From contig NC_015663.1 of NCBI RefSeq assembly GCF_000215745.1, positions 2,232,001 through 2,296,000 of the forward strand: a stretch of 64,000 bases of DNA, in the 5' to 3' direction. Below, piece by piece: positions 32,099-41,679 of the stretch (positions are counted from its first letter, which is position 1; each line of letters opens with the position of its first letter). This DNA comes from Klebsiella aerogenes KCTC 2190 (GTDB taxonomy: Bacteria; Pseudomonadota; Gammaproteobacteria; Enterobacterales; Enterobacteriaceae). The position numbers were made by a program, and so were the translations under genes. The notes under the pieces were generated by a model. It was not told the DNA's origin. It did no database searches and saw only the letters and a list, made by a program, of their open reading frames with translations.

Positions 32099-34036
32099 GT
32101 GGAAAAAGCCAAAACTACGGCATGGTGTCTTCTGGCTGCCGGCGTGAGTCTGCTGACGCTAAGCCAGCTGGCGCATGCGGATTCACTGGATGAACAGCGC
32201 AGCCGCTATGCTCAAATTAAACAGGCGTGGGACAACCGCCAGATGGATGTCGTCAACCAGTTGATGCCCACGCTCAGCAGCTATCCGCTGTATCCCTACC
32301 TGCAATATCGACAAATTACCGATGACCTGATGAACCAGCCGCCGCTGGTGGTCACTAATTTCATTGCGGCGAACCCGACCTTACCGGCGGCGCGTTCGCT
32401 GAAATCACGCTTTGTTAATGAGCTGGCGCGGCGCACCGACTGGCGCGGCTTACTGGCGTTCAGCCCGGATAAACCGGCGACAACCGAAGCGCAGTGTAAC
32501 TACTACTACGCCAAACTCAGCGTCGGCCAATCGCAGGAAGCCTGGAGCGGGGCGAAAGAGCTGTGGCTAACCGGCAAGAGCCAGCCAAATGCCTGCGATC
32601 CGCTGTTCAGCGCGTGGCGCGATTCCGGGCAGCAGGATCCGCTGGCCTATCTCGAACGAATTCGTCTGGCGATGAAGGCAGGCAATACCAGTCTGGTCCG
32701 CGTGCTTGCTCAGCAGATGCCGTCAAACTATCAGAGCATCTCTTCGGCGGTGGTGGCGTTGGCCAACGATCCCAATAGCGTGATGACCTTTGCCCGCACC
32801 ACCGGGGCCACCGACTTTACCCGCCAGATGGCGGCGGTCGCTTTTGCCAGCGTCGCGCGTCAGGATGTAGAAAACGCTCGTCTGATGATCCCGTCGCTGG
32901 TGCAGGCGCAGCAGTTGAATGAGGATCAAACCCAGGAGCTGCGCGATATTGTCGCCTGGCGCCTGATGGGCACCGATGTGACCGAAGCGCAGGCGGAGTG
33001 GCGCGATGACGCCATCATGCGTTCGCAATCAACCTCGCTTGTGGAACGCCGGGTTCGTATGGCGCTCGGCAACGGCGATCGTCATGGGCTGAACACCTGG
33101 CTGGCGCGTCTGCCGATGGAGGCGAAAGAAAAAGACGAGTGGCGCTACTGGCAGGCGGATCTGCTGCTGGAGCGCGGGCGCGATGACGAAGCGAAGACGA
33201 TCCTGCATTCGCTGATGCAGCAGCGCGGCTTCTATCCGATGGTTGCTGCTCAACGTCTGGGCGAAGAGTACACCTTCCGCATTGATAAAGCCTCCGGCAC
33301 TATCGACCCGGCGCTGGCCTCTGGCCCTGAGATGGCGCGCGTTCGCGAGCTGATGTACTGGAACATGGACAACACCGCGCGCAGCGAATGGGCGAACCTG
33401 GTGAGCAGCCGGACCAAATCGCAACAGGCGCAGCTGGCGCGTTACGCGTTTGATCAACACTGGTGGGATCTCAGCGTGCAGGCGACGATCGCGGGTAAAT
33501 TGTGGGATCAACTGGAAGAGCGCTTCCCGCTGGCGTACAACGATCTGTTCGCGCGTTACATTAGCGGCAAAGATATTCCGCAGAGCTACGCGATGGCGAT
33601 TGCGCGTCAGGAGAGCGCCTGGAACCCGAAAGTGCGTTCACCGGTCGGCGCCAGTGGCTTGATGCAGATTATGCCGGGCACCGCGACGCATACCGTCAGC
33701 ATGTTCAGCATCCCTGGTTATAGCGGCCCGTCTCAGCTGCTGGATCCGGAAACCAATATCAACATTGGTACCAGCTACCTGCAGTACGTCTACCAGCAGT
33801 TCGGCAATAACCGCATTTACGCTTCCGCCGCCTATAACGCCGGGCCAGGACGCGTACGCACCTGGCAGGGCAATAGCGCCGGGCGCATCGATGCGGTGGC
33901 ATTTATCGAGAGTATTCCGTTCTCGGAAACCCGCGGGTACGTAAAAAACGTCCTCTCTTACGATGCCTATTACCGCTACTTTATGGGCAAGCAGGATAAC
34001 TTGCTGAGCGACGCCGAATGGCGACAGCGTTACTGA
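32099..34036 (+). CDS. slt: Slt, soluble lytic murein transglycosylase
   Basis: A 645-residue periplasmic muramidase-like enzyme that cuts peptidoglycan to 1,6-anhydro products. It has a signal peptide (residues 1-28, ending AHAD), a long alpha-superhelical U/L domain, and a C-terminal goose-lysozyme-like domain with the catalytic Glu in IARQESAWNPK, then SPVGASGLMQIMPGTA and AAYNAGPGRV. GTG start after AGAGGAAG. It precedes trpR, as in E. coli. Confidence 0.97.
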   Translation: MEKAKTTAWCLLAAGVSLLTLSQLAHADSLDEQRSRYAQIKQAWDNRQMDVVNQLMPTLSSYPLYPYLQYRQITDDLMNQPPLVVTNFIAANPTLPAARSLKSRFVNELARRTDWRGLLAFSPDKPATTEAQCNYYYAKLSVGQSQEAWSGAKELWLTGKSQPNACDPLFSAWRDSGQQDPLAYLERIRLAMKAGNTSLVRVLAQQMPSNYQSISSAVVALANDPNSVMTFARTTGATDFTRQMAAVAFASVARQDVENARLMIPSLVQAQQLNEDQTQELRDIVAWRLMGTDVTEAQAEWRDDAIMRSQSTSLVERRVRMALGNGDRHGLNTWLARLPMEAKEKDEWRYWQADLLLERGRDDEAKTILHSLMQQRGFYPMVAAQRLGEEYTFRIDKASGTIDPALASGPEMARVRELMYWNMDNTARSEWANLVSSRTKSQQAQLARYAFDQHWWDLSVQATIAGKLWDQLEERFPLAYNDLFARYISGKDIPQSYAMAIARQESAWNPKVRSPVGASGLMQIMPGTATHTVSMFSIPGYSGPSQLLDPETNINIGTSYLQYVYQQFGNNRIYASAAYNAGPGRVRTWQGNSAGRIDAVAFIESIPFSETRGYVKNVLSYDAYYRYFMGKQDNLLSDAEWRQRY

Positions 34037-34060
34037 TCGTCCGTAAGTATGTTATTCTTT

Positions 34061-34078
34061 GTACTCGTTGATGAGTAC
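34061..34078 (+). promoter_or_regulatory. TrpR operator (autoregulation of trpR)
   Basis: GTACTCGTTGATGAGTAC is an inverted repeat with perfect 6-base arms. It matches the E. coli trpR operator type (GTACTCTTTAGCGAGTAC). It lies 46 bases before the trpR start, so tryptophan-bound TrpR should repress its own gene. Confidence 0.85.
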
Positions 34079-34082
34079 ATTC

Positions 34083-34105
34083 GACGGGCAGCCTGGCTGC
34101 CCGTC
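34083..34105 (+). terminator. Hairpin in the slt-trpR gap and trpR leader
   Basis: A perfect 10-bp stem, GACGGGCAGC with GCTGCCCGTC, has a 3-base loop and sits between the trpR operator and start codon. No T-run follows. E. coli has a different-sequence but equally strong hairpin at the same place, so it may end slt transcripts or control trpR translation. Confidence 0.55.
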
Positions 34106-34123
34106 TCAACATGGCGACGTAAC

Positions 34124-34450
34124 ATGACCCAACAATCTCCCTATTCAGCGGCAGTGGCCGAACAACGTCATCAGGAGTGGCTGCGCTTTGTGGCGCTACT
34201 GCAGCAGGCCTACGCCGAAGATCTTCACCTGCCGTTACTACAGCTGATGCTGACGCCCGACGAGCGCGAAGCGCTGGGCACCCGGGTGCGTATTATTGAA
34301 GAGCTGCTGCGCGGCGAGATGAGCCAGCGCGAGCTGAAAAACGAACTCGGCGCCGGTATTGCCACGATTACTCGCGGCTCAAATAGCCTGAAATCGGCAC
34401 CGGTAGAGCTACGCCAGTGGCTGGAACAGACGCTGCTTAACGATAAATAG
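34124..34450 (+). CDS. trpR: TrpR, tryptophan repressor
   Basis: A 108-residue all-helical dimeric repressor of trp, aroH, mtr and itself, active with bound L-tryptophan. The HTH lies around residues 66-90 ([25 protein letters not shown], in parts), and the tryptophan-contacting LGTRVRI is near 51-57. The ATG at 34124 gives the E. coli length. Its 3' end overlaps the end of the convergent gene yjjX by 14 bases. Confidence 0.97.
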
Positions 34451-34952
34451 CGTTATGGAATGGGCTGAGCGCCAGCACTACCGCCTGATGGTAGACGCTG
34501 CTGCGCGTCAGCTTACCCGCGGTAAAGACGCCGATAGCGCCCTCTTTGCGGCCAATCTGGTCGATCCCGGTATGTTGCGACATGACCGGCCCCAGCGCTT
34601 CTCCGGCGCGAACCTGCGCAAGGATCGCCTCCGGCAGCGGTAGGGTTGCCGAGCGCGCTTCGCCACGCTGCTGCCGGCTCTCAATCACTACCCAACTGAA
34701 GGTGCTGCCTTCGTCGATCCCGGCTTCGATCGCCACCCAAAAATCGGCTTCCGGCTGTGCGATCCGGGCATTAGCGACGCGATTTCGTGCGCCAGCCCGC
34801 GTTTCCTCGCTGCCGAAGGGTTGTTCCGGCACGCCGCTCTCGACGGCGACGGACTCAATATGGCAGGATCCTTCGCCGAAGATCTCGTTAAAAGCCTGCA
34901 GAATTGCCTGAATTTTGGCGGGATTAGTGGTAGCTGAGACAACATGGTGCAT
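34437..34952 (-). CDS. yjjX: YjjX, inosine/xanthosine triphosphatase
   Basis: A 171-residue house-cleaning enzyme that hydrolyses ITP and XTP. The N-terminal [12 protein letters not shown] forms the nucleotide-binding loop, [16 protein letters not shown] follows near residue 47-62, and the acidic AIEAGID near 75 binds metal. The ATG at 34952 is preferred over an upstream TTG. It is convergent with trpR, with overlapping 3' ends. Confidence 0.94.
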
Positions 34953-35065
34953 AATCAAAACAACTCAGAATTAATTAACGTCATCGCAGTATACTCTAAA
35001 TCACTCTGGCGGCAGCCGATCGCGCTGCTCGTTGAATGATGAAGGGTTCAGAACGGAAAATAAGC

Positions 35066-35713
35066 ATGTTACAGGTATACCTTGTTCGCCACGGTGAAAC
35101 GCAGTGGAACGCCGAGCGACGTATTCAAGGCCAGTCCGATAGTCCGCTGACCGCTCACGGTGAGCGCCAGGCATGGCAGGTTGGCGAGCGCGCCAGAACG
35201 CTGGGGATTACCCATATTATCGCCAGCGACCTCGGCCGTACCCGCCGCACGGCAGAAATTATCGCCGAAGCCTGCGGTTGCGGCGTGGTCACCGATTCAC
35301 GCCTGCGCGAACTGGATATGGGGGTGCTGGAGAAGCGACATATCGACTCGCTTAGCGAAGAAGAGGAGGGCTGGCGCCGTCAGCTGGTCAACGGTACGCC
35401 GGATGGCCGCATTCCGCAGGGCGAATCCATGCAGGAGCTGAGCGAGCGTATGCGCGCGGCGCTATCATCCTGTCTGGAGTTACCGCCAGGGAGCCGGCCG
35501 CTGCTGGTGAGTCATGGGATGGCGCTGGGCTGTCTGGTGAGCACGATCCTCGGACTGCCTGCTTATGCGGAGCGTCGTTTGCGCCTGCGCAACTGTTCGA
35601 TTTCACGTGTTGATTACCAGCAGAGCCCGTGGCTGGCGTCAGGATGGGTGGTGGAGACTGCGGGGGACGTTTCGCATCTCGATGCCCCCGCGATGGACGA
35701 ACTGCAGCGTTAG
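35066..35713 (+). CDS. gpmB: GpmB (YtjC), histidine phosphatase family protein
   Basis: A 215-residue phosphoglycerate-mutase-like phosphatase. The catalytic RHGE motif is at residues 8-11, the second Arg is in ASDLGRTRRTAE near 57-68, and the second catalytic His is in LLVSHGMALG near 146-155. Despite the name, sugar-phosphate phosphatase activity is more likely than mutase activity. Its stop codon overlaps that of rob by 4 bases on the other strand. Confidence 0.92.
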   Translation: MLQVYLVRHGETQWNAERRIQGQSDSPLTAHGERQAWQVGERARTLGITHIIASDLGRTRRTAEIIAEACGCGVVTDSRLRELDMGVLEKRHIDSLSEEEEGWRRQLVNGTPDGRIPQGESMQELSERMRAALSSCLELPPGSRPLLVSHGMALGCLVSTILGLPAYAERRLRLRNCSISRVDYQQSPWLASGWVVETAGDVSHLDAPAMDELQR

Positions 35714-36579
35714 CGACGAATCGGAATCAGGTACTCGCAGCGCAGCTGAATTGGCGTGGCCTGGTTCCGGTTATCATCTTCCGGATAGAAGCGTTCAATA
35801 TCCAGGCCCTTACGGCGGGTGAGGTTGAGCATCGGCATACAGGTGCCGTACACCGTCAGGATAAACTCCTGCAGCCCGGTACCTAACCCTTCGTAGGTGA
35901 ACATCACGTACTCGCCGCCTTCCAGAATCACCGGATGGGAATTATGCAGGTGGCCGTTCGCCAGCTCTGGCGTCAGCGCGGTGGTGTAGAACACCTCCTG
36001 CTCGTCATCTTTTTCCAGGCTTGGACGCGGTTCATGCAGGCCGTACAGCGTCGGCGGAATGCTGGGCGCGTTACCGAGGAATTCGCGCCAGAACTGAACG
36101 CGCATCTGGTTACGGAATTCAGAAATCTCTTCCAGCTTACAGGTATAGCTTTGGGTCACGCCGACCAGTTGCGTGGTGCTCAGGGTCACGAATTCATGCG
36201 TCGGCATGGTAAATTCACCGAGGCGCAGCGGCGGACGCATCCCAAACGAGCTCCAGTCCGCAGAACGGCGATAGAGCGCGGGGGTCAGGTTAAACTGTTT
36301 TTTAAAGGCGCGGGTAAACGTCTGCTGAGAATCGAAGCGGTACTGTAGCGCGATGTCGAGGATCGGACGTGCGGTCAGGCGTAGCGCAACGGCGGATTTT
36401 GACAGGCGACGTGCGCGAATATAGGCACCGATAGCTTGACCCGTGACGTCTTTAAACATACGTTGCAAATGCCACTTGGAATAACCTGCCTTCGCCGCCA
36501 CATTATCCAACGAGAGGGGCTGATCCAGGTGACCTTCCAGCCAGCTCAGGAGATCGCGAATAATCCCAGCTTGATCCAT
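35710..36579 (-). CDS. rob: Rob, AraC-type regulator of the mar/sox/rob regulon
   Basis: A 289-residue regulator. Residues 1-105 form the MarA-like double HTH (KAGYSKWHLQRMFKDVTGQ, then LQYRFDSQQTFTRAFKKQF), and residues 120-289 form the GyrI-like ligand-binding domain that senses bile salts, fatty acids and dipyridyl. It activates acrAB, micF and related defence genes. Divergent from creA. Confidence 0.97.
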   Translation of the reverse strand: MDQAGIIRDLLSWLEGHLDQPLSLDNVAAKAGYSKWHLQRMFKDVTGQAIGAYIRARRLSKSAVALRLTARPILDIALQYRFDSQQTFTRAFKKQFNLTPALYRRSADWSSFGMRPPLRLGEFTMPTHEFVTLSTTQLVGVTQSYTCKLEEISEFRNQMRVQFWREFLGNAPSIPPTLYGLHEPRPSLEKDDEQEVFYTTALTPELANGHLHNSHPVILEGGEYVMFTYEGLGTGLQEFILTVYGTCMPMLNLTRRKGLDIERFYPEDDNRNQATPIQLRCEYLIPIRR

Positions 36580-36787
36580 AAAATGTCCCCATCCTTTAAA
36601 CTCAGGTACCTATATTAAGGTAGCGGATAATAGCATTTTTTGATGTTTTAGCATTCAGTGTTTTTTTTGCTTTTAAATGCGATTATCTGGTGGATATCGT
36701 TAGTAATTTTGTAAAGCTGTGATCTTTAAACCTTTTCCACAGCGTTTGTGATTATCACGCAGCGGAATTTTAAGAAATGGTAACAAT

Positions 36788-37261
36788 ATGAAATACAAGA
36801 AGTTAGTAGCAGGGTTGTTCTTACTGGCGGCGGGCCAACTGGCGCACGCCGAGCAAATTGGCTCCGTCGATACGGTATTTAAATGGCTGGGGCCGGATCA
36901 CAAAATCGTGGTCGAAGCCTTCGACGATCCCGATGTACAGAACGTCACCTGCTATATCAGCCGGGCGAAAACCGGCGGTATTAAAGGCGGGTTGGGACTG
37001 GCGGAAGATACCTCAGACGCCGCCATCTCCTGTCAGCAGGTCGGGCCGATTGAGCTGACGGACAAGATCAAAAACGGCAAAAGTCAGGGCGATGTCGTGT
37101 TCCAGAAACGTACCTCGCTGGTGTTCAAAAAACTGCAGGTCGTTCGCTTTTATGATGCCAAACGCAACGCGCTGGTCTATCTGACCTATTCGGATAAAGT
37201 GGTCGACGGCTCGCCGAAGAATGCCATCAGCGCCGTGCCAATCATGCCCTGGAATAAATAA
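36788..37261 (+). CDS. creA: CreA, DUF1850/CreA-family periplasmic protein
   Basis: A 157-residue exported protein with signal peptide [17 protein letters not shown] and cleavage after AHA near residue 21. Two cysteines (CYISRA and CQQVGP) may form a disulfide. Function is unknown. It is the first gene of creABCD and lies 12 bases before creB. Confidence 0.93.
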   Translation: MKYKKLVAGLFLLAAGQLAHAEQIGSVDTVFKWLGPDHKIVVEAFDDPDVQNVTCYISRAKTGGIKGGLGLAEDTSDAAISCQQVGPIELTDKIKNGKSQGDVVFQKRTSLVFKKLQVVRFYDAKRNALVYLTYSDKVVDGSPKNAISAVPIMPWNK

Positions 37262-37273
37262 ACGGGAGTCGCA

Positions 37274-37963
37274 ATGCAACAGCCACGGATTTGGTTAGTT
37301 GAGGATGAACAGAGTATCGCCGATACCCTTGTTTACATGCTGCAGCAGGAAGGATTCGACGTGACCGTTTTCGGACGCGGGTTGCCCGCGCTTGATGCGG
37401 CGCTGCATCAGATCCCGGATTTAGCGATCCTCGACGTTGGTTTGCCCGATATTAGCGGCTTTGAACTATGCCGACGACTGCTGGCGCGCCATCCGGCATT
37501 GCCGCTATTGTTTCTGACCGCACGCAGCGAAGAGGTTGATAAGCTGCTGGGACTGGAAATTGGCGCTGATGACTACATCGCCAAACCATTTTCGCCGCGC
37601 GAAGTTTGCGCGCGGGTGCGTACTGTTCTGCGTCGGCTACAGAAATTTTCAGCTCCTTCGCCGGTGGTGCGCGTTGGCGAGTTCCTGCTGGATGAGCAGG
37701 CGATGGCGATAAGCTGGTTTGGCCAACCGTTGAATCTGACGCGTTACGAATTCCTGCTGCTGAAAACCCTAATCAACGCCCCCGGCCGCGTATTCTCCCG
37801 CCAGCAGCTTATGGAACTGGTGTGGAGCGATGCCTACGAGAGTATCGATCGCACCGTCGATACCCATATCAAGACCCTGCGCGCCAAGCTGCGGGCGGTG
37901 AATCCGAATGTTAACCCTATTAATACGCATCGCGGTTTGGGCTATAGCCTGGGAGGCTGTTGA
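37274..37963 (+). CDS. creB: CreB, response regulator
   Basis: A 229-residue OmpR/PhoB-family regulator. The receiver has the phospho-acceptor Asp54 in LAILDVGLPD, the acidic pair ED at 10-11, and Lys near 103 (IAKPFSPRE). The winged helix covers about 130-228. It binds TTCAC-N6-TTCAC (cre tag), and one such site lies before creD. Its stop overlaps the creC start by one base. Confidence 0.96.
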   Translation: MQQPRIWLVEDEQSIADTLVYMLQQEGFDVTVFGRGLPALDAALHQIPDLAILDVGLPDISGFELCRRLLARHPALPLLFLTARSEEVDKLLGLEIGADDYIAKPFSPREVCARVRTVLRRLQKFSAPSPVVRVGEFLLDEQAMAISWFGQPLNLTRYEFLLLKTLINAPGRVFSRQQLMELVWSDAYESIDRTVDTHIKTLRAKLRAVNPNVNPINTHRGLGYSLGGC

Positions 37964-39387
37964 TGCGTATCGGGATGCGCCTGCTGCTGGGTTATTTTTT
38001 GATTGTCGCCATTGCCGCGTGGTTTGTGCTCTCAATATTTGTGCAGGAAGTCAAACCGGGCGTGCGTCGGGCAACGGAAGGCACGCTTAACGATACCGCA
38101 ACGCTACTGGCGGCGCTGGCTCGTGATGACCTGCTTTCGGCAAACCCGCAGCAAGGGCGGTTGGCGCAGGCGTTTCAGTCGCTTAATCAGCAGCCCATCA
38201 ACGCCAATATCAGCGGTATCAGGAAAATGCGCAATGAGTATCGCGTCTATCTGACGGATGCTCAGGGAAAGGTGGTGTTTGACTCCAGCGGGCAGGCGGT
38301 GGGCCAGGATTATTCGCGCTGGAACGACGTCTGGCTGACCCTACGCGGCCAGTACGGCGCGCGCAGCACGCGCAGCGATCCTGATGATGATAATAGCTCA
38401 GTCATGTACATTGCCGCACCGGTAATGGATAACGGCCGTATCATCGGCGTGGTGAGCGTCGGCAAACCTAATCTGGCCATGACGCCGGTGATTAAACGCA
38501 GCGAGCGGCGGATCCTGTGGGCTGGCGGCGCGTTGTTGGGGATCGCTTTACTGATCGGCGGCGGGATCGTCTGGTGGATTAACTTCTCAATTGGCAAACT
38601 GGTTCGTTACGCCGATTCGGTGACCGCCGAGCGTCCGTTACCTCTACCGAACGTCGGTAGTCGCGAGCTAAGCAAGCTGGCGCAGGCGCTGGAGAGCATG
38701 CGCGTGAAGCTTGAAGGCAAAAACGCGATTGAAAACTATGTCTACGATCTCACGCATGAACTCAAAAGCCCTCTGGCGGCCATTCGCGGCGCGGCGGAGA
38801 TCCTGAGCGAGGCGCCGCCGCCCGAGATCGCCGCGCGTTTCACCGCCAATATTCTTGCGCAGAATACGCGCATGCAACTGCTGGTGGAAAAACTGCTGCA
38901 GCAGGCGCGGCTGGAAAATCGTCTGGAGATAACGCCGCAGTTGGTTTCGGTTGATGCGCTTTTCCAACGTCTGGCGGAAGACCGCGACATTGCGCTGACG
39001 GCGAAGGCCATCACCTTACGCTGGCAGGAGAGCGGGGTAACGGTGAATGGCGATAGCGAACTACTGGGGCAGGCGCTGGGCAATCTTATCGACAATGCGA
39101 TTGACTTTACCCCGTACGGCGGTGAAATTTCCCTGGCGGTAGAGATGCGTAATGAAGAGGCGTGGTTGAGCGTCAAGGATAACGGTAGCGGAATTCCTGA
39201 TTTTGCGCTGGAGCGCATCTTTGAACGCTTTTACTCGCTGCCGCGGGATGACGGCCATAAAAGCAGTGGTCTTGGCCTGGCGTTTGTTCGTGAAGTCGCG
39301 CGTCTACATCAGGGCGATATTAGTTTGCACAATCGCCCTGAAGGCGGCGTGGTCGCGACGCTACATCTTCACCGTCCCTTCACATAA
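37963..39387 (+). CDS. creC: CreC, sensor histidine kinase
   Basis: A 474-residue inner-membrane kinase. Membrane helices lie at about 7-27 and 185-205, enclosing a periplasmic sensor. After a HAMP-like segment the H-box is DLTHELKSPLAAIRG with His265, followed by the N-box (LGNLIDNAIDFTP), G1 (DNGSGIPD) and G2 (SSGLGLAF) motifs. It phosphorylates CreB in response to minimal-medium growth. The ATG at 37963 overlaps the creB stop. The last codons contain the cre tag serving creD. Confidence 0.96.
   Translation: MRIGMRLLLGYFLIVAIAAWFVLSIFVQEVKPGVRRATEGTLNDTATLLAALARDDLLSANPQQGRLAQAFQSLNQQPINANISGIRKMRNEYRVYLTDAQGKVVFDSSGQAVGQDYSRWNDVWLTLRGQYGARSTRSDPDDDNSSVMYIAAPVMDNGRIIGVVSVGKPNLAMTPVIKRSERRILWAGGALLGIALLIGGGIVWWINFSIGKLVRYADSVTAERPLPLPNVGSRELSKLAQALESMRVKLEGKNAIENYVYDLTHELKSPLAAIRGAAEILSEAPPPEIAARFTANILAQNTRMQLLVEKLLQQARLENRLEITPQLVSVDALFQRLAEDRDIALTAKAITLRWQESGVTVNGDSELLGQALGNLIDNAIDFTPYGGEISLAVEMRNEEAWLSVKDNGSGIPDFALERIFERFYSLPRDDGHKSSGLGLAFVREVARLHQGDISLHNRPEGGVVATLHLHRPFT
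39368..39383 (+). promoter_or_regulatory. cre tag (CreB-binding site) for creD
   Basis: TTCACCGTCCCTTCAC is an exact TTCAC-N6-TTCAC direct repeat, the known CreB target. It lies inside the last codons of creC and 63 bases before the creD start, the position expected for CreB activation of creD. Confidence 0.85.
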
Positions 39388-39446
39388 CTTCAAACACACT
39401 GCACATAGCCCCCTTACAGTGAGCCCATCACGATTGGGAGAAGGCT

Positions 39447-40802
39447 ATGATGAAATCACCGTTGTTCTGGAAAATTAGTACGTTGTTGGGCTGTATTTTG
39501 CTGTTGTCCGTGCCGCTGATGATGGTCAGAGCGCTTATTGTCGAGCGGGCGGACTATCGTAGCGATGTTGTGGATGCGATAGAGCACAGCACCAGCGGTT
39601 CACAAAAGCTGGCCGGGCCGCTGATCGCCATCCCGGTAACCGAGACGCTGACCCGAATGGAGAACCAAAAAGAGGTCGAATATCAGCGTCGCTGGATCTA
39701 CTACTGGCTACCGGAATCGCTGGCGGTCAGCGGCGCGCAAAATGTGGAGTCGAGAAAAGTCGGCATTTACAGTGGGCAGGTCTGGCATAACACCCTGCAA
39801 ATTAAGGCGCAGTATGATCCTACGCGGCTGACGGAGCTGAAAAAAGCGAATACCACGTTAGGAAAGCCGTTTTTAGTTCTCAGCGTGAGCGATGCCCGCG
39901 GCATCGGCGCCATCAACGCGCCGGTCATTAACGGTACGGCACTGGTCGTTGAACCGGGGCTGGGATTGAACGGCGGCGGTATGGGCATTCATATGCCGAT
40001 GCCGGTATTAACCGCAGACAACAAACCGCTGGAGATTGCTTTTACCCTCGATCTTAATGGTACCGGCGACTTCTCTGTCGTACCGTTGGGCCGCAACAGC
40101 GAGCTGCGGCTAACCAGTAACTGGCCGCATCCGGGATTCCTGGGCAACTTCCTGCCTACAAAGCGCGAAGTGAGCGCCTCGGGTTATAGCGCGCACTGGC
40201 AAAGCAGCTGGTTCGCCAACAATATGGGCAGCTATTTCAACGATGATACCGATATTGAATGGCCGCGTTTACCCGCCTTCAGCGTGGACGTGATGTCGCA
40301 GGCCGATCAATATCAGCTCACCGACCGGGCGACTAAATACGCCATCCTGTTAATCGCGCTAACTTTTATGGCCTTCTTCGTTTTCGAGAGCCTGACGCAT
40401 CGCCGTCTGCACCCAATGCAGTATCTGCTGGTGGGGTTATCGCTGGTGATGTTCTACCTGGTGTTGCTGGCGCTCTCGGAACATGTTGGGTTTACGCCTG
40501 CCTGGGTCGTTGCCAGCCTGATTGGCGCGGTGATAAACGGCGTTTATTTACAGGCGGTACTGAAAGGGTGGCGTAATAGTCTGTTATTTGTTGCAGTGCT
40601 ACTGCTGCTGGATGGCGTGATGTGGTTACTGTTGCGTTCTGAGGATAGCGCGTTGCTGCTCGGCACCGGAGTGCTACTGTTGGCGCTGTGCGCGTTGATG
40701 TTCCTGACCCGCCGCGTGGACTGGTACGCCTTGTCACTACCGCAAAGCAATCCGCAAAAACCGCAAAGTAAGGATGAAGACACGTTACGTATCTGGAAGT
40801 AA
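39447..40802 (+). CDS. creD: CreD, inner membrane protein
   Basis: A 451-residue protein with one N-terminal membrane helix, a periplasmic domain of about 270 residues, and five to six C-terminal helices (from YAILLIALTFMAFFVF on). It is the main CreBC target in E. coli and affects colicin and beta-lactam tolerance; the biochemical role is unknown. Start after GGGAGAAGG. It ends at a bidirectional terminator shared with arcA. Confidence 0.94.
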   Translation: MMKSPLFWKISTLLGCILLLSVPLMMVRALIVERADYRSDVVDAIEHSTSGSQKLAGPLIAIPVTETLTRMENQKEVEYQRRWIYYWLPESLAVSGAQNVESRKVGIYSGQVWHNTLQIKAQYDPTRLTELKKANTTLGKPFLVLSVSDARGIGAINAPVINGTALVVEPGLGLNGGGMGIHMPMPVLTADNKPLEIAFTLDLNGTGDFSVVPLGRNSELRLTSNWPHPGFLGNFLPTKREVSASGYSAHWQSSWFANNMGSYFNDDTDIEWPRLPAFSVDVMSQADQYQLTDRATKYAILLIALTFMAFFVFESLTHRRLHPMQYLLVGLSLVMFYLVLLALSEHVGFTPAWVVASLIGAVINGVYLQAVLKGWRNSLLFVAVLLLLDGVMWLLLRSEDSALLLGTGVLLLALCALMFLTRRVDWYALSLPQSNPQKPQSKDEDTLRIWK

Positions 40803-40813
40803 AAGAGAGATAA

Positions 40814-40841
40814 AAAAACAGCGCCAGAAGGCGCTGTTTTT
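40814..40841. terminator. Bidirectional terminator creD / arcA
   Basis: A perfect 12-bp stem, AAAAACAGCGCC with GGCGCTGTTTTT, has a 4-base AGAA loop. A- and T-runs on either side make it work on both strands for the convergent genes creD and arcA. Confidence 0.95.
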
Positions 40842-40867
40842 GCATTATAACTGCGGCATAACCGAAG

Positions 40868-41584
40868 TTATTCCTGCAGATCGCCACAGAAGCGGTAACC
40901 TTCACCGTGAATAGTGGCGATGATTTCCGGGGTATCCGGCGTGGATTCGAAATGCTTACGAATGCGACGAATGGTCACGTCCACGGTACGGTCATGCGGC
41001 TTAAGCTCGCGACCGGTCATTTTCTTCAGCAGCTCTGCGCGTGACTGGATTTTGCCCGGGTTTTCGCAGAAGTGCAGCATCGCGCGGAATTCACTGCGCG
41101 GCAGCTTATACTGCTCGCCGTTTGGGCTCACCAACGAACGGCTGTTGATATCCAATTCCCAACCGTTGAACTTGTAGCTCTCAACGCTGCGACGCTCTTC
41201 GCTCACGGTACCGAGGTTCATGGTACGGGAGAGCAGGTTACGCGCGCGGATAGTCAGTTCACGCGGGTTAAACGGTTTAGTGATATAGTCATCGGCGCCG
41301 ATTTCGAGGCCAAGAATTTTATCAACTTCGTTGTCGCGGCCGGTAAGGAACATCAGCGCGACGTCAGCCTGCTCACGCAGTTCACGCGCCAGCAGAAGAC
41401 CATTTTTACCTGGCAGGTTGATATCCATGATCACCAGGTTGATATCATTTTCAGACAGGATCTGATGCATTTCCGCGCCATCGGTCGCTTCGAATACATC
41501 ATAACCTTCTGCTTCGAAAATACTTTTTAACGTGTTGCGTGTTACCAACTCGTCTTCAACGATAAGAATGTGCGGGGTCTGCAT
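40868..41584 (-). CDS. arcA: ArcA, anoxic redox response regulator
   Basis: A 238-residue OmpR-family response regulator of aerobic metabolism, partner of ArcB. The receiver carries Asp54 in [12 protein letters not shown], the acidic pair ED at 10-11, and TKPFNPRE with the conserved Lys. The winged-helix domain is about 135-235 and ends FCGDLQE. It has a long leader region of more than 600 bases upstream, which also contains the oppositely oriented yjjY. Confidence 0.98.
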   Translation of the reverse strand: MQTPHILIVEDELVTRNTLKSIFEAEGYDVFEATDGAEMHQILSENDINLVIMDINLPGKNGLLLARELREQADVALMFLTGRDNEVDKILGLEIGADDYITKPFNPRELTIRARNLLSRTMNLGTVSEERRSVESYKFNGWELDINSRSLVSPNGEQYKLPRSEFRAMLHFCENPGKIQSRAELLKKMTGRELKPHDRTVDVTIRRIRKHFESTPDTPEIIATIHGEGYRFCGDLQE

Positions 41585-41679
41585 GTTTGCTACCTAAATT
41601 GCCAACTAAATCGAAACAGGAAGTACCAAAGTCCCTGACCTGCCTGGTACATGCCACAAATTAACATGTCCGGCGTAAC

